From the NCBI RefSeq assembly GCF_000372465.1, contig NZ_AQUZ01000038.1, positions 1 through 64,000 of the forward strand: a stretch of DNA of 64,000 nt. The letters run 5' to 3'. The notes beneath the pieces were generated by a model. That model made no database searches. It saw nothing but the letters and a program-made list of their open reading frames with translations, and was not told the DNA's origin. The position numbers and the translations under genes are program-made. The DNA is from Kribbella catacumbae DSM 19601. Its GTDB lineage: Bacteria; Actinomycetota; Actinomycetes; Propionibacteriales; Kribbellaceae. Numbering within the stretch: the stretch's first letter is position 1; the number at the start of each line of letters is the position of its first letter. Positions 8,643 through 18,400 of the stretch are shown here, piece by piece.

Positions 8643-10274
8643 ATGAGTATTGACGATCTACGACCGGTCACCCGCCGGACGTTGCTGGCCGGAGCCGGCG
8701 CGGCCGGCCTGGCCGGTGTCTTCAGCGGCTGCTCCAACGAAGGCCGCGGCGGCACGGGCGGGGGCACCGACAAGGCATCCGCGACCCAGGTCCGGCCGGC
8801 CTATGTCCGGTACGCCGGGGTCAAGCCGGATCTGCCCGGCTCCGACTACAACATTCCCGACGCGTTCCTCCGCTACCCGGCCGACCCGGTGACGGCCATC
8901 ACGCAGCCGCCGGGCGACGGCAAGCCCATCAACGTGATGACGTTCACGAACACCCCGATCCCGCCGAAGCTCGAACAGAACCGGTTCTGGCAGGAACTCG
9001 ACAAGCAGGCCGGATCGCCCATCTCGGTGAGCCTTACGCCCTCGGTGGACTACACGCAGAAGTTCGCCACCGCGGTGGCCGGCGACCGGCTCGGCGACGT
9101 CTTCCTGGTCGGCAACGTGCCCCAGGTCCCGCAGTTGCTGGAAGCCAAGGCGACCGACCTGACACCGCACCTGTCCGGTGACAACATCAAGAAGTACCCC
9201 TTCCTCGCGAACCTTCCCGAGGTCGCCTGGAACGCGGCCATCTTCGGCAACAAGATCTACGGCGTCCCGATCTCGCGCGGAGCGATCAGTTCCCAGGTCC
9301 TGTACAGCCGTGCGGACATTCTGGAGAAGCAAGGGCTGAAGGCGGAGGTCAAGAACCTCGACGACTTCACCGAACTGTGCAAACAGCTGACCGACAAGCG
9401 CCAGAACCGCTTCGCGCTGGCGGCAGCACCGACGCAGTTCGTGCGGAACATGTTCGACATGCCGAACCTCTGGAGCGAGAACGGCAAGTCCGTGGTCAGC
9501 TACTTCGAGCACGAGGCCCACGAAGAGGCGTTCGAGATCCTGCGCAAGCTGTGGAGCGCCGGCTCCATCCACCCGGACGCCTTCTCCGGCCAGAACCAGG
9601 ACCTGAAGGTGAGATTCGGCAACGGATCGAGCCCGCTGGTCCAGGACACCTTCAGCGGCTGGCCGAGTTATCTCCAGACCGCGGTCGACAAGACGGCCCG
9701 GATCGGCATCATCGCGCCGCCGAAGCACGACGGCTCGGGACAGGCCCGGATCTGGCTGGGCGCTCCCGCCGCCGGCTTCACCGCGATCAGCAAGAAGTCC
9801 GAGGGCCGGGTCGAGGCCCTGCTGTCGTACCTGAACTTCCTCGCGACGCCCTTCGGCACCAAGGAGTACCTCTTCCGGAAGTTCGGCCTCCGGGACGTCC
9901 ATCACACCCTCGTCGACGGCAACCCGGTCCTCACCGAGCGGGGATTCAGCGAGACCCAGCTCGGCCTGATGTACCAGGCGGACGGACCGTGGACGATCTT
10001 CCTGCCGGAGAAGAAGGGCAACACTGAGGCAGAGTTCAATGCCATGAAGCAGACCTGCCCCGACGCCATCGCCAACCCGGTCGCCGGCCTGTACTCCGAA
10101 ACGAACGTCCGCAAGGGCCCGCAGATCACCGAGGACATCACCCAGGTGACCAACGACATCATCCAGGGCCGCAAGCCGGTCTCGGCCTGGGCCGCCGCGG
10201 TCAAGAAGTGGAAGAGCGGTGGCGGTGACAAGATCGCGGAAGAGTTCTCGCAAGCACTCGTTGCCTCACGCTGA
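8643..10274 (+). CDS. Tat-exported lipoprotein, sugar ABC substrate-binding protein
   Basis: This gene codes for 543 residues. The N terminus carries a twin-arginine signal (TRRTLLAGAGAAGLAG) ending in the lipobox FSGC, so the mature protein is a lipid-anchored Cys at residue 30. The body is a type I cluster of large extracellular binding proteins of the LplA type: VMTFTNTPIPPKLEQNRFW at the first lobe, GDVFLVGN, and KIYGVPISRG in the hinge region. It should capture a sugar or oligosaccharide outside the cell and hand it to the two permeases. The gene starts 12 bases after the second permease, and the two dehydrogenases follow in the same operon. Confidence 0.92.
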   Translation: MSIDDLRPVTRRTLLAGAGAAGLAGVFSGCSNEGRGGTGGGTDKASATQVRPAYVRYAGVKPDLPGSDYNIPDAFLRYPADPVTAITQPPGDGKPINVMTFTNTPIPPKLEQNRFWQELDKQAGSPISVSLTPSVDYTQKFATAVAGDRLGDVFLVGNVPQVPQLLEAKATDLTPHLSGDNIKKYPFLANLPEVAWNAAIFGNKIYGVPISRGAISSQVLYSRADILEKQGLKAEVKNLDDFTELCKQLTDKRQNRFALAAAPTQFVRNMFDMPNLWSENGKSVVSYFEHEAHEEAFEILRKLWSAGSIHPDAFSGQNQDLKVRFGNGSSPLVQDTFSGWPSYLQTAVDKTARIGIIAPPKHDGSGQARIWLGAPAAGFTAISKKSEGRVEALLSYLNFLATPFGTKEYLFRKFGLRDVHHTLVDGNPVLTERGFSETQLGLMYQADGPWTIFLPEKKGNTEAEFNAMKQTCPDAIANPVAGLYSETNVRKGPQITEDITQVTNDIIQGRKPVSAWAAAVKKWKSGGGDKIAEEFSQALVASR

Positions 10275-10289
10275 GCCGAAAGGACCATC

Positions 10290-11342
10290 TTGACCTCCAC
10301 GCAAACCCCCCGGTTCGCCGCCGTCGGTCTCGATCACGCCCATATCCACGGTCAGATCGCCGGCCTGATCGAGGCCGGTGCGAAGTTCGTCGCGATGGCG
10401 ACCGACGATCCGTCGTCTCCCATCGCCGCCCAGGTGCGCGAGCGTTATCCCGACGTTCCCGTGGTCGACGACCCCGACGACCTGATCGCCCAGGACGGGA
10501 TCGAGCTGATCGTCACCGCCGCCGTACCGGACCGGCGCGGACCGATCGCCGTCGCGGCGTTGCGGGCCGGCAAGGACGTCGTGGCCGACAAACCCGGCTG
10601 CGTCAGCTTCGACCAACTGGAGCAGATCGAGAAGGCGGTCGCCGAGACCGGCCGGTTCTGGTCCGTGACGTTCTCCGAACGGTTCGAGGTGCGCTGTGTG
10701 ATCAGGGCCGGCGAACTGGTCCGCGCGGGCCGGATCGGCACGGTGGTGCAGACCCTCGGGCTCGGTCCGCACCGGATCGGGGATCGCGGCCACCTCGGGG
10801 GTGGCGCCGGCCGGCCGGACTGGTTCTACGACAAGAGCCGGCACGGCGGCATCCTCGTCGACATCGCCTCCCACCAGATCGACCAGTTCCTCTGGTTCAC
10901 CGGCGCGCGCACCGCCGAGGTCGTGGCCAGTACGGTCGGGAACTTCGCCAACCCCGACAAGCCCGGTCTACAGGACTTCGGTGATGTGCTGCTCCGCAGT
11001 GACAACGCCCAGGGCTACATCCGGGTCGACTGGTACACCCCGACAGGGTTGCCGACCTGGGGAGATGGCCGGCTGATGATCCTCGGCACCGAGGGATACA
11101 TCGAGATGCGCAAGTACGTCGACATCGGCGGCCGGCCGGGCGGCGACCACCTCTTCTTGGTCGACCAGGAAAGTACGCAGTACATCGACTGCTCGGACGT
11201 GGAGTTGACGTACTACGCCGACCTGGTGCACGACGTACAGGAGCGGACCACCACGGCCGCACCGCAGGAGCACACCTTCGAGACCATGCGGCTGGCCTTG
11301 ACGGCCCAGCAGCAGGCGGTCGTGCACGGAGCGGCGCGATGA
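10290..11342 (+). CDS. Gfo/Idh/MocA-family oxidoreductase
   Basis: This gene codes for 350 residues. The start is a TTG at 10290 with AAAGGA about six bases upstream. The N-terminal dinucleotide fold is present but atypical (FAAVGLDHAHIHGQ instead of GxGxxG). A Lys-Pro pair in KDVVADKPGC matches the conserved E-K-P/D-K-P catalytic element. The C-terminal alpha/beta domain has HGGILVDIASHQIDQFLWF, with the His and Asp that usually sit at the sugar site. Such enzymes oxidise or reduce sugars with NAD(P); the substrate here should be the sugar imported by the preceding genes. The next gene, a second member of the family, overlaps it by four bases. Confidence 0.88.
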   Translation: MTSTQTPRFAAVGLDHAHIHGQIAGLIEAGAKFVAMATDDPSSPIAAQVRERYPDVPVVDDPDDLIAQDGIELIVTAAVPDRRGPIAVAALRAGKDVVADKPGCVSFDQLEQIEKAVAETGRFWSVTFSERFEVRCVIRAGELVRAGRIGTVVQTLGLGPHRIGDRGHLGGGAGRPDWFYDKSRHGGILVDIASHQIDQFLWFTGARTAEVVASTVGNFANPDKPGLQDFGDVLLRSDNAQGYIRVDWYTPTGLPTWGDGRLMILGTEGYIEMRKYVDIGGRPGGDHLFLVDQESTQYIDCSDVELTYYADLVHDVQERTTTAAPQEHTFETMRLALTAQQQAVVHGAAR

Positions 11343-12523
11343 CGAGTGGTTCAGGTACGCCGGACCGGGCCCTGAAGGTCGCGGTCGTCGGCTGCGGCAA
11401 CATCAGCCATCGGCACGCGGAGGGTTACGCGAACACCGGCCGGACCAGCCTCGTCGGAGTCGCCGACATCGTAGCGGCGAAGGCGCAGGCGCTCGCCGCG
11501 AAGTACGGTTCGAGGCCGTACGGCGGCGTGACGGAGTTGCTGGCCGCCGAGGATCCCGAGCTGGTCTCGGTGACGACGCCGCCCGGGAGCCACGCCGAGA
11601 TCGCGATCGAGGTCCTGGGTTCGGGTAAGTCGGTCCTGCTGGAGAAGCCGCCGGTGCTGAGTCTCGCCGAGATGGACGCCGTCGCCGAGGCCGAGCAGTC
11701 CAGTGCAGGCTCGGTCTTCGTGATTTTCCAGCACCGGCACGGGTCCGGAGCGGTGCGGGCGGCCGACCTGCTGGCCAGCGGCGCGCTCGGCGCCCCGCAG
11801 GTCGCCGTCTGCGAGACGTTGTGGTTCCGGCCGCGCAGCTACTTCGCCCCGGACTGGCGCGGCACGTGGGTCGGCGAGGGTGGTGGACCGACTCTCGGCC
11901 ACGGCATCCACCAGATCGATCTGTTGCTGCACCTTCTCGGGCCGTGGCGGACGATCAACGCCACCGCCGTACGGCTGGATCGCCCGGTGGAGTTCGAGGA
12001 CGTGTCGATGGCGTCGGTGGTCTTCGAGAGCGGCGCGGTAGCGACCGTGATCAACAGCCTGCTCTCGCCACGGGAGCTGAGCAGGATCCGGATCGACACG
12101 ACCGGCGGAACGCTCGAGGTCGGCCACGTCTACGGGTACTCCGACGCCGACTGGACCTTCTATCCGGTACCCGACGCGAGCCGCGCGTCCAAGCTGGGCC
12201 TGGATCCCGGCGTACGGCGTACCGACGATTCGCAGCTCGAGACGGATGAGACCGATCCGTGGACCGCCTCAGCCGGCAAGGACGTACCGAGCAACCACGA
12301 CGCTCAGCTCAACCGCCTGGTGGACGATCTGCTCAGTGGCCGGACCCACGGCACCACCTTGACCAGCACCCGGCCGACGATGGAGTTCGTCACCGCGCTC
12401 TACGCCTCCGCGCTCACCGGCGATCCGGTCCATCGCGCCGACCTCACCCCCGGGCACCCGTTCTACCGCGCACTGCACGGCGACGTACCGCAGTCCAGGA
12501 TCAGCGAGGCGTTCAAAACCTGA
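11339..12523 (+). CDS. Gfo/Idh/MocA-family oxidoreductase
   Basis: This gene codes for 394 residues and its ATG overlaps the stop of the preceding dehydrogenase. The nucleotide-binding turn is VAVVGCGNISHRHAEGY and the catalytic lysine element is KSVLLEKPP, both canonical. The C-terminal domain has GGGPTLGHGIHQIDLLLHLL, with the conserved His/Asp pair. It probably acts in sequence with the 10290 product, as paired oxidoreductases of this family often carry out oxidation and re-reduction of neighbouring sugar carbons (established for some pathways, inferred here). It is the last clear member of the LacI-controlled operon. Confidence 0.9.
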   Translation: MTSGSGTPDRALKVAVVGCGNISHRHAEGYANTGRTSLVGVADIVAAKAQALAAKYGSRPYGGVTELLAAEDPELVSVTTPPGSHAEIAIEVLGSGKSVLLEKPPVLSLAEMDAVAEAEQSSAGSVFVIFQHRHGSGAVRAADLLASGALGAPQVAVCETLWFRPRSYFAPDWRGTWVGEGGGPTLGHGIHQIDLLLHLLGPWRTINATAVRLDRPVEFEDVSMASVVFESGAVATVINSLLSPRELSRIRIDTTGGTLEVGHVYGYSDADWTFYPVPDASRASKLGLDPGVRRTDDSQLETDETDPWTASAGKDVPSNHDAQLNRLVDDLLSGRTHGTTLTSTRPTMEFVTALYASALTGDPVHRADLTPGHPFYRALHGDVPQSRISEAFKT

Positions 12524-12567
12524 CATGATCGAGAAAGAGCTACCCCGACGGCGAGCGGAGGCAAGTT

Positions 12568-12909
12568 GTGTCCAGCTGGGCTGATGCGGTCGCGATCGCC
12601 TCCCGATTGCCGGAAACCGGGGAATCCACCTCGTACGGGACGCCCGCACTCAAAGTGCGCGGCAAACTGCTGGCCAGGCAGCGCGGTGACGAGGAGGACA
12701 GGACCCTGATCGTCTGCGACCTCGCTGAGAAGCAGGCCCTGCTGTCCGACGGGCACCCCGCCTTCTCGACGACACCGCACTACGACGGGTACGGCGGGGT
12801 CCTGGTCCAGCTCGCCCTGCTCGACCGCACCTACCTCGAAGAACTCCTCACCGAGGCTTGGCGGCTGCAAGCCCCCGCCAAGCTCCGCGCCGCCAACCCG
12901 GGCATCTAA
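12568..12909 (+). CDS. MmcQ/YjbR-family protein
   Basis: This gene codes for 113 residues. The GTG at 12568 has CGGAGG six bases upstream. The sequence matches the small MmcQ/YjbR fold: an N-terminal helix (SWADAVAIASRLPETGES), the TSYGTPALKV strand, a central acidic turn (DEEDRTLIVCDLAEKQALL), PAFSTTPHYDGYGGVLVQLA, and a C-terminal helix EELLTEAWRLQAPAKLRA. The family is small and mostly uncharacterised; a double-wing DNA-binding role has been proposed. It follows the sugar operon by 44 bases and may be cotranscribed, though nothing links it functionally. Confidence 0.85.
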   Translation: MSSWADAVAIASRLPETGESTSYGTPALKVRGKLLARQRGDEEDRTLIVCDLAEKQALLSDGHPAFSTTPHYDGYGGVLVQLALLDRTYLEELLTEAWRLQAPAKLRAANPGI

Positions 12910-13013
12910 TAGCCCTGCAGCCTGCGCCCGCTCTGAGCCTTGACAGCACCATGCACGGTGAGTGAGAGTCTCTGCGCTGTCCGTTAGCGCTGACAGCTCC
13001 TTCTTCCGCCTGG

Positions 13014-13061
13014 ATGTTCCGGGACTGGTGGCGCCATCTGAAGAGCCGCTACGGCTACTGA
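13014..13061 (+). other. Possible 15-residue mini-ORF ahead of a hairpin
   Basis: A short frame (ATG 13014, TGA 13059-13061) reads MFRDWWRHLKSRYGY. It is rich in aromatic and basic residues and is followed eight bases later by a strong hairpin (13070-13098). I found no clear ribosome-binding site. It may be a leader-type peptide, the tail of a degraded gene, or chance. Low confidence. Confidence 0.2.
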
Positions 13062-13069
13062 TGTCGGGG

Positions 13070-13098
13070 CCGCGTCACGTCCAGGGGGCGTGACGCGG
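13070..13098. terminator. Hairpin, likely terminator between convergent genes
   Basis: CCGCGTCACG (13070-13079) pairs perfectly with CGTGACGCGG (13089-13098) across a 9-base loop. There is no T-run, as is common in actinobacteria. It sits between the end of the 12568 transcript and the end of the minus-strand gene at 13150, so it could serve both. Confidence 0.55.
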
Positions 13099-13149
13099 CG
13101 CCGGCACCGCGACTCGACAGCGCCGACCGTGATCCGGGGTGGCGACAGG

Positions 13150-13377
13150 TCAGAGCGTGTGCAGTTTGTCGAAGGGCGACAGGACCCGCAGCAGCTTGCC
13201 GCCGCCCAGGTCGACGATCACCGCGTGAGGGCCCTCGACAGCGCTGATCCTGCCGATGCCCTCCTTGTCGTGGGACACACGGTCACCCTCCTCGAACGTC
13301 TTGATCGGGGCGGGGACCCGGGGCTTGAAGGGACTCGTGGACAGGTGACGACGCGTCGTCGCGCGGGAAGGCTCCAT
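13150..13377 (-). CDS. Small CarD/TRCF-type SH3-like domain protein
   Basis: This gene codes for 75 residues. After a short basic N terminus (RATTRRHLST) and a Pro-rich linker, the sequence FEEGDRVSHDKEGIGRISAV resembles the beta-barrel that starts CarD and transcription-repair coupling factor RNA-polymerase-interacting domains (xGDxVxHxxxGxGxV). The rest (HAVIVDLGGGKLLRVLSPFD) continues the barrel. Small stand-alone proteins of this kind are common in actinobacteria and are uncharacterised. I saw no strong ribosome-binding site before the ATG at 13377, so the exact start is uncertain. It diverges from the ATPase at 13507, sharing an intergenic region that holds a 33-bp palindrome. Confidence 0.7.
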   Translation of the reverse strand: MEPSRATTRRHLSTSPFKPRVPAPIKTFEEGDRVSHDKEGIGRISAVEGPHAVIVDLGGGKLLRVLSPFDKLHTL

Positions 13378-13449
13378 CAGAACTCAAGTATGCGCCCAAC
13401 TCCACCCTTGCGCACACCCCGAGCAGTCTCCGCTCCGCTCTGACATGAT

Positions 13450-13482
13450 GCTTGCATCAATGCAAGTATCATTGATGCAAGC
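13450..13482. promoter_or_regulatory. 33-bp perfect inverted repeat upstream of AAA ATPase
   Basis: GCTTGCATCAATG (13450-13462) and CATTGATGCAAGC (13470-13482) are exact reverse complements separated by CAAGTAT. The left arm also overlaps an inner near-palindrome TTGCATCAATGCAA (13453-13466), so three half-sites of the type TTGCAT are stacked. It lies 24 bases before the ATPase start and is most likely an operator. Confidence 0.6.
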
Positions 13483-13506
13483 CTTAGCAGTGGAGTTGAC
13501 TCAACG

Positions 13507-14928
13507 ATGGATGGGTTTGTCGGACGTCGAGCCGAGCTCGAAATTCTCGACGGCTTGTTGTCCGTCGTACGCGATGGTGGCCGGACCGGCCGGCCTGGAC
13601 GCGCAGTGCTGATCCGGGGTCGACGCCGGGTCGGCAAGTCCAGGCTGGTCGAAGAGTTCCTCGAACGCTCGCAGACACCACACGTATTCTTCACCGCCGT
13701 CGGAGGTTCCAGAACAAACGATCTGAGCGGATTCGCCACCGAGGTCGCGACTTCCTCGCTTCCCGACGCGTCACGCCTCAGAGACTTCGCCGGACCGCAA
13801 ACCTGGGACGCGGCGCTCGGCCTGCTGGCCACCGCGCTGCCCACTGACCAGCCAAGTGTCGTCGTCCTCGATGAACTCCCCTATCTGATCCGCGAGGACG
13901 CCACCGTCGAAGGAGCCTTGCAGAAGGCCTTCGACCGGACACTGTCCAAGCTGCCGGTTCTGCTGGTTCTGATCGGCTCCGACGTCGCCAAGATGGAGAA
14001 GCTCAACACCTACGGCAGGCCGTTCTACCAGCGCGGCACTGAGATGGTCGTACCTCCCCTGAGCCCGGCCGACGTCGCGGCCATGCTCGATCTGTCACCG
14101 GCCGAGGCCTTCGATGCCTACCTGATTTCCGGCGGGCTCCCCCTCATTTTGGAAGAGTGGCCGCATGGCGCCGGCGTGTGGGGCTACCTCGAACAAGCCC
14201 TGCGACGACCGACATCCGCACTGCTCGTCAGTGGCGAGCGAATACTTTCAGCCGAGTTCCCGAGCGAGGCCCAAGCTCAGACCGTACTGCGGGCTATCGG
14301 ACACGGTGAACGCACCTTCACCCTCATCGGGCGGGCCTCCGGCGCCCTCAATCCCGGATCTCTGACCCGCTCGCTGGAACAGCTCACCAGCCGACGCGTG
14401 GTTGCGGCCGAGCTACCTCTGTCCACCAGACCCAGCAAGGAAACCCGCTACCGGATCGACGACCCCTACCTGCGTTTCTGGCTCTCCTTCGTCGGGCCTG
14501 GCATTCCGGCCGTCGAACGCGGTCGCGGCGATTTGGTGGTCGACACGATCCGCCGCAACTGGACCTCATGGCGCGGGAGAGCCATCGAGCCCGTCATCCG
14601 AGAGGCCCTCTGGCGCAGTGCTGACGACCGGCTCCCCGTCGACACGAACGTGATCGGCGGCTACTGGACCCGCACCAACGACCCGGAAATCGACCTCGTA
14701 GGTGCGGACCGGTCCCCCGTCGCCCGCAAGATCACGATGGTCGGCTCAATCAATTGGCTCGAGAACAAGCCCTTCGACGCACGCGATCTCGCCCGCCTGG
14801 TCAGCCATCGCTCTCAACTACCCGGGACGGCCGAGACCACCCCGCTCGTTGCCGTCACACGAACCGGCAGCACCGCCCAGGGAATCCTCGCGTTAACCCC
14901 CGCGGACCTGCTAGCAGCCTGGCCCTAG
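13507..14928 (+). CDS. AAA ATPase with C-terminal DUF234-like region
   Basis: This gene codes for 473 residues. The N terminus FVGRRAELEILDGLL is the typical entry to this ATPase group. Walker A is RGRRRVGKSRL (about residues 37-47), Walker B is VVVLDELPYL, and a sensor-type VLIGSD follows. A winged-helix-like part (ERTFTLIGRASGALNPGSLT, then RSLEQL) comes before the C-terminal nuclease-like DUF234 region (RYRIDDPYLRFWLSFV ... DPEIDLVGAD). In relatives the DUF234 region has restriction-endonuclease-like D-E-K residues; here EIDLVG and the later ENKPF could supply them (inference). These proteins are widespread in archaea and sporadic in bacteria, and their role is unclear. The gene stands alone behind the 13450-13482 palindrome. 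Confidence 0.82.
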   Translation: MDGFVGRRAELEILDGLLSVVRDGGRTGRPGRAVLIRGRRRVGKSRLVEEFLERSQTPHVFFTAVGGSRTNDLSGFATEVATSSLPDASRLRDFAGPQTWDAALGLLATALPTDQPSVVVLDELPYLIREDATVEGALQKAFDRTLSKLPVLLVLIGSDVAKMEKLNTYGRPFYQRGTEMVVPPLSPADVAAMLDLSPAEAFDAYLISGGLPLILEEWPHGAGVWGYLEQALRRPTSALLVSGERILSAEFPSEAQAQTVLRAIGHGERTFTLIGRASGALNPGSLTRSLEQLTSRRVVAAELPLSTRPSKETRYRIDDPYLRFWLSFVGPGIPAVERGRGDLVVDTIRRNWTSWRGRAIEPVIREALWRSADDRLPVDTNVIGGYWTRTNDPEIDLVGADRSPVARKITMVGSINWLENKPFDARDLARLVSHRSQLPGTAETTPLVAVTRTGSTAQGILALTPADLLAAWP

Positions 14929-15116
14929 GCCGAACCCCGAGCCGTGCCCGACTTCATCCCCCACTGCTGAGCCAGCCGGTCCGCGGGCGGTTGGTGGAAA
15001 CATCAACCGCCCGCCTTTCTGATCGGCGTTCTGGAACTTGCTCTTGCGGTGGGAGTGGGAGCGGTATCTGCTGGAAGGTGGGCAGGCAGTCTTTGCGTAC
15101 TGAGAGGAGCACGATC

Positions 15117-15335
15117 ATGAAGGCGGCAACTGGCGACTGGCTGGTGATCGAGGGCACTCACCTCAACGACCGGAAACGGCACGGCCGGATCCTCGAGGTC
15201 CACGGCTCCGACGGCGCACCGCCGTACCTGGTCCGGTGGGATGACACTGGCGCCGAGACCGTCGTCATCCCGGCCGCGGGCGCGCACATCCTCACAACCG
15301 AACAGCTGAAGCAGGCACCGAACCACCTGACCTGA
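15117..15335 (+). CDS. DUF1918-family small protein
   Basis: This gene codes for 72 residues. The ATG at 15117 follows GAGAGGAG with 8-base spacing; a longer frame upstream has no recognisable content. The sequence is typical of DUF1918: KAATGDWLVIEGTHLNDRKR, then HGRILEVHGSDGAPPYLVRW and a Thr-Val-Ile strand. This is a small SH3-like beta-barrel protein found throughout actinobacteria, with no known activity. It ends 41 bases before a long terminator shared with the convergent metalloprotease gene. Confidence 0.88.
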   Translation: MKAATGDWLVIEGTHLNDRKRHGRILEVHGSDGAPPYLVRWDDTGAETVVIPAAGAHILTTEQLKQAPNHLT

Positions 15336-15376
15336 GCCCCGCCGGTCAGACCAAGGTCATCGGTCCCGTCTCAAGC

Positions 15377-15409
15377 GGTGAGCCCCGGGTCTGGGACCCG
15401 GGGCTCACC
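15377..15409. terminator. Bidirectional terminator, 15-bp stem
   Basis: GGTGAGCCCCGGGTC (15377-15391) pairs perfectly with GACCCGGGGCTCACC (15395-15409) around a TGG loop. It lies between the ends of the DUF1918 gene (plus) and the metalloprotease gene (minus, ending at 15417) and should stop both transcripts. Confidence 0.85.
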
Positions 15410-15416
15410 ATTCAGC

Positions 15417-18400
15417 TCAGAAGCGGTAGATCGTGTAGCGGAAGGTCGTGCTGCCGGTGACGCCGCCGGAGTCCGTGGCGGTGACCACCACGGTGTAGAT
15501 ACCCGCAGTGGTCGGCGTACCTGCGATGACTCCGGTCGAGCTGATGGTCAGTCCGGCCGGCAGGCCTGTTGCCCGGAAGGTGATCGCGCGACCCGCGGAC
15601 GAGGTCGCCCTCAATTGCAGCGGGAACGTCTGGACACCGGTCCACCAGGTCTTCGCCCCCGGGTTCTCCACCACGACGCTGCCGGTCGATGCCCCGGTCA
15701 CCGTAAGGCTGTACGTCGCCTGGTGGCTGACCGCCCCTGTTCCCTTGACCGTCACCTGGTACGTGCCTGCGGGTGTGCTCGCCGTGGTGCTGATGACGAG
15801 CTTGGAGCTACCACCCGAGTCGACAGTCGACGGAGCGAAGGCGGCAGTGGCCCCCGTGGGAAGACCGGATGCGGCGAACTGCACGGGCTGAGGAGCACCA
15901 ATCGTCGTAGTACTGACGGTGGTCTCGACAGACCCTCCCGCCTGAACGCTGCCAGAAGCCGGGCTGATCGCCAGCGAGAAGTCGTTACCCACAGGCTGGG
16001 TCTCTCCGACCGCGAGCTTCCACAGGCCGTACGCCGCCGCGTCCGCACTCCGGTCAAGCACAATCGACGAAACGTTCGTCGGGTACTTGTCACAGGCCGA
16101 GTGATAGCAAGGGTCGTACGCCGTACCCGACGTGCCGCCCCATTTCTGCGCCTGCGCCGAAGTCTTGCGGGCACTCGCACCAGCAGCCACACCGCTGGTC
16201 GGAATCCCCGCGTTCTTGAATGACGCGTCGTCGGACCGGCCGACACCCTCGACGTTTTCCTCCGGCTGCAGGTTCAGACCGTCGTAGAAGGCCTTCAACA
16301 CCTTGCCGGTCTCGCTGGTGATGTTGTTGACGAAGTACCCGGCATTGGTCGAGCCGACCATGTCGAAGTTCAGGTAAGCCTTGATCTTCGACCGCTCGGC
16401 CAGAGGCAACTGACCGACGTAGAACTCGGAACCGTTCATCCCCTGCTCCTCGTCGGTCCACCAGCCGAACCGGACATGCTTGGCCAACGCCGGCTTCTCC
16501 TGAGCCAGCCGCAGCGCGACCTCCAGGATGGCGGCCGAACCCGATCCGTTGTCATTGCCGCCCGGACCCGCGCTGACGCCGTCCAGGTGCGCACCCAGCA
16601 TGATCACCTGGCTCGGATCACCGCCCGGGAAGTCCGCGATCAGGTTGTCCGACGGATACGTGCAGTTCGTGCAGCGCTGCTTGGCAACCGTGTAGCCGGC
16701 AGCACGCAACTTCTGCTCGAGATAGGTGACCGACGCGGTGTGACCCGCGCTCCCCGCCCGACGGTGACCGCCGTTGTTGACCGCTGCCTGCTGCAACGCA
16801 GCCAGATGCGCCTTGACCTGCTCGACGTCGATATCCGGTACGCCGACGGAGGGAGTCGTTCCTCCGACGGTCAGCCGGTAGCCCGCGGTACGGTCGACGC
16901 TTACGCCATCTCCGGTCACCTTCAGGTCGTACACACCCGCCGCAGTGCTGGAGGAGGTGTTGATGGTGAGGGTGGCGGAGTTGCCCGACTGCACCGAGCT
17001 CCGGTCGAACGTCGCCGTGGCACCGGCCGGCAGACCGGTCACCGCAAGGTTCACGGTCTGGGCCGAGCCGTTCGCGATCGTTGTGTTGACCGTGGCAACG
17101 ACTGACTCCCCGGGCTTGACCGAACCACTGGCCGGCGACACAGACAGCGTGTAGTCGTTGCCGGACGCAACACAGGTCGCTTCACCGGCCTGCGCGCCGA
17201 GGCTCACCGCCGTCCACGCCGCCTTGACCTTGGCGTGCAGCGCACAGCTCGGGTCGAGGTTCTTCGCGGCGGCCAGAGTGCCGAGGCGCCACTTTGGGTA
17301 GGTCATGCCGGTGGTCTTGGTCAGCATCGCGTTGTAGAAGATCTTGCCGGCTTGCTCATGCCCGATGCCGGTGAGCGAGGTGTTGTCGCAGGTCGGGCTG
17401 GCCGGCTTGCCGTTGCCAGGACTGGTGCCCTCGGCAAGCAGGTAGAACCAGTGGTTCATCGGACCCGCCGCGGCATGCACCGACGACGGAAGGCTCGCCG
17501 AATAGCAGTTCGGGTGCCCGGCCTTGGCCGGCTCGTACATGTACCGGATCGGACCGTTGCCGGCCAGGTCGACCCGCTCGCCGACCTCGTAGTCCGGCGC
17601 GTCGTTCGGGTTGTTCAGGTATGCCTCGGTGAGCGCTCCCCAGATGTCAGCGACGGCTTCCTGCGTCGGGTACCTCGACACGCCACCGGGCGTGTTGGCG
17701 TCCAGGCCATGTCCGTACTCGTGGGCGACGATGTCGATCTGGGTCGCCCACTGCTTCTTCGTGTTGTACCCGTACGCCGTTCCGCCTGGGTTGTGCGGGC
17801 CGTCCCAGTGCGCGTTCTGCTCCTGCATGCCGACGAGTGCGTCGGCCCAGGAGCCGTTGCCGTCCAGGCCGTTCCGGCCGTACTGCGCCTTGAGCAGATC
17901 CCATTGCCCGGCTGCGGCGTACATGACGTCGACACAAGCCGCCTCGCGACTCAACTTGTCAGCGCTGCCCCAGACGTCATCGGGACCGCTGTACGTCCTC
18001 CCGGTGGCCAGATCGCCACACCTGAGGTTCGGCCGGAGCGGGTCGGTCATCGTGAAGGTCGTTCCCGACTTGGTGGAGCCGACGGGCAGGTTCGCGCCGT
18101 TCCACCCGCCGGTACCGGTGCCGGTGGCCGTAAGCTCGACTGCGTCCAGCACCTTGCCGTTGGAAGCGTCGACGTACACCTTCTGGTGCGAGGCTTCCCC
18201 CTTGTCCTTGCCCTTGACAACTGCCTCCCAGGCGAGCACGGGCTTCTTGCCACCCGCGTACACCACCAGGGCCGGATCACCCTTGTCCGGGTTCGCGACG
18301 TCGAGGGTCGCACGGGCCGCCTTGGTCGCGGCGCGCTTGGTGACGACGGGCCGGCGATCGACGTTGATGGCCTGCTGCTGGGCGACGGCCAGTCCGCGAG

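Noticed and set aside
12946..12961. CACCATGCACGGTG as an operator
   Set aside because: Two mismatches in a 14-base palindrome and no gene close enough to be controlled.
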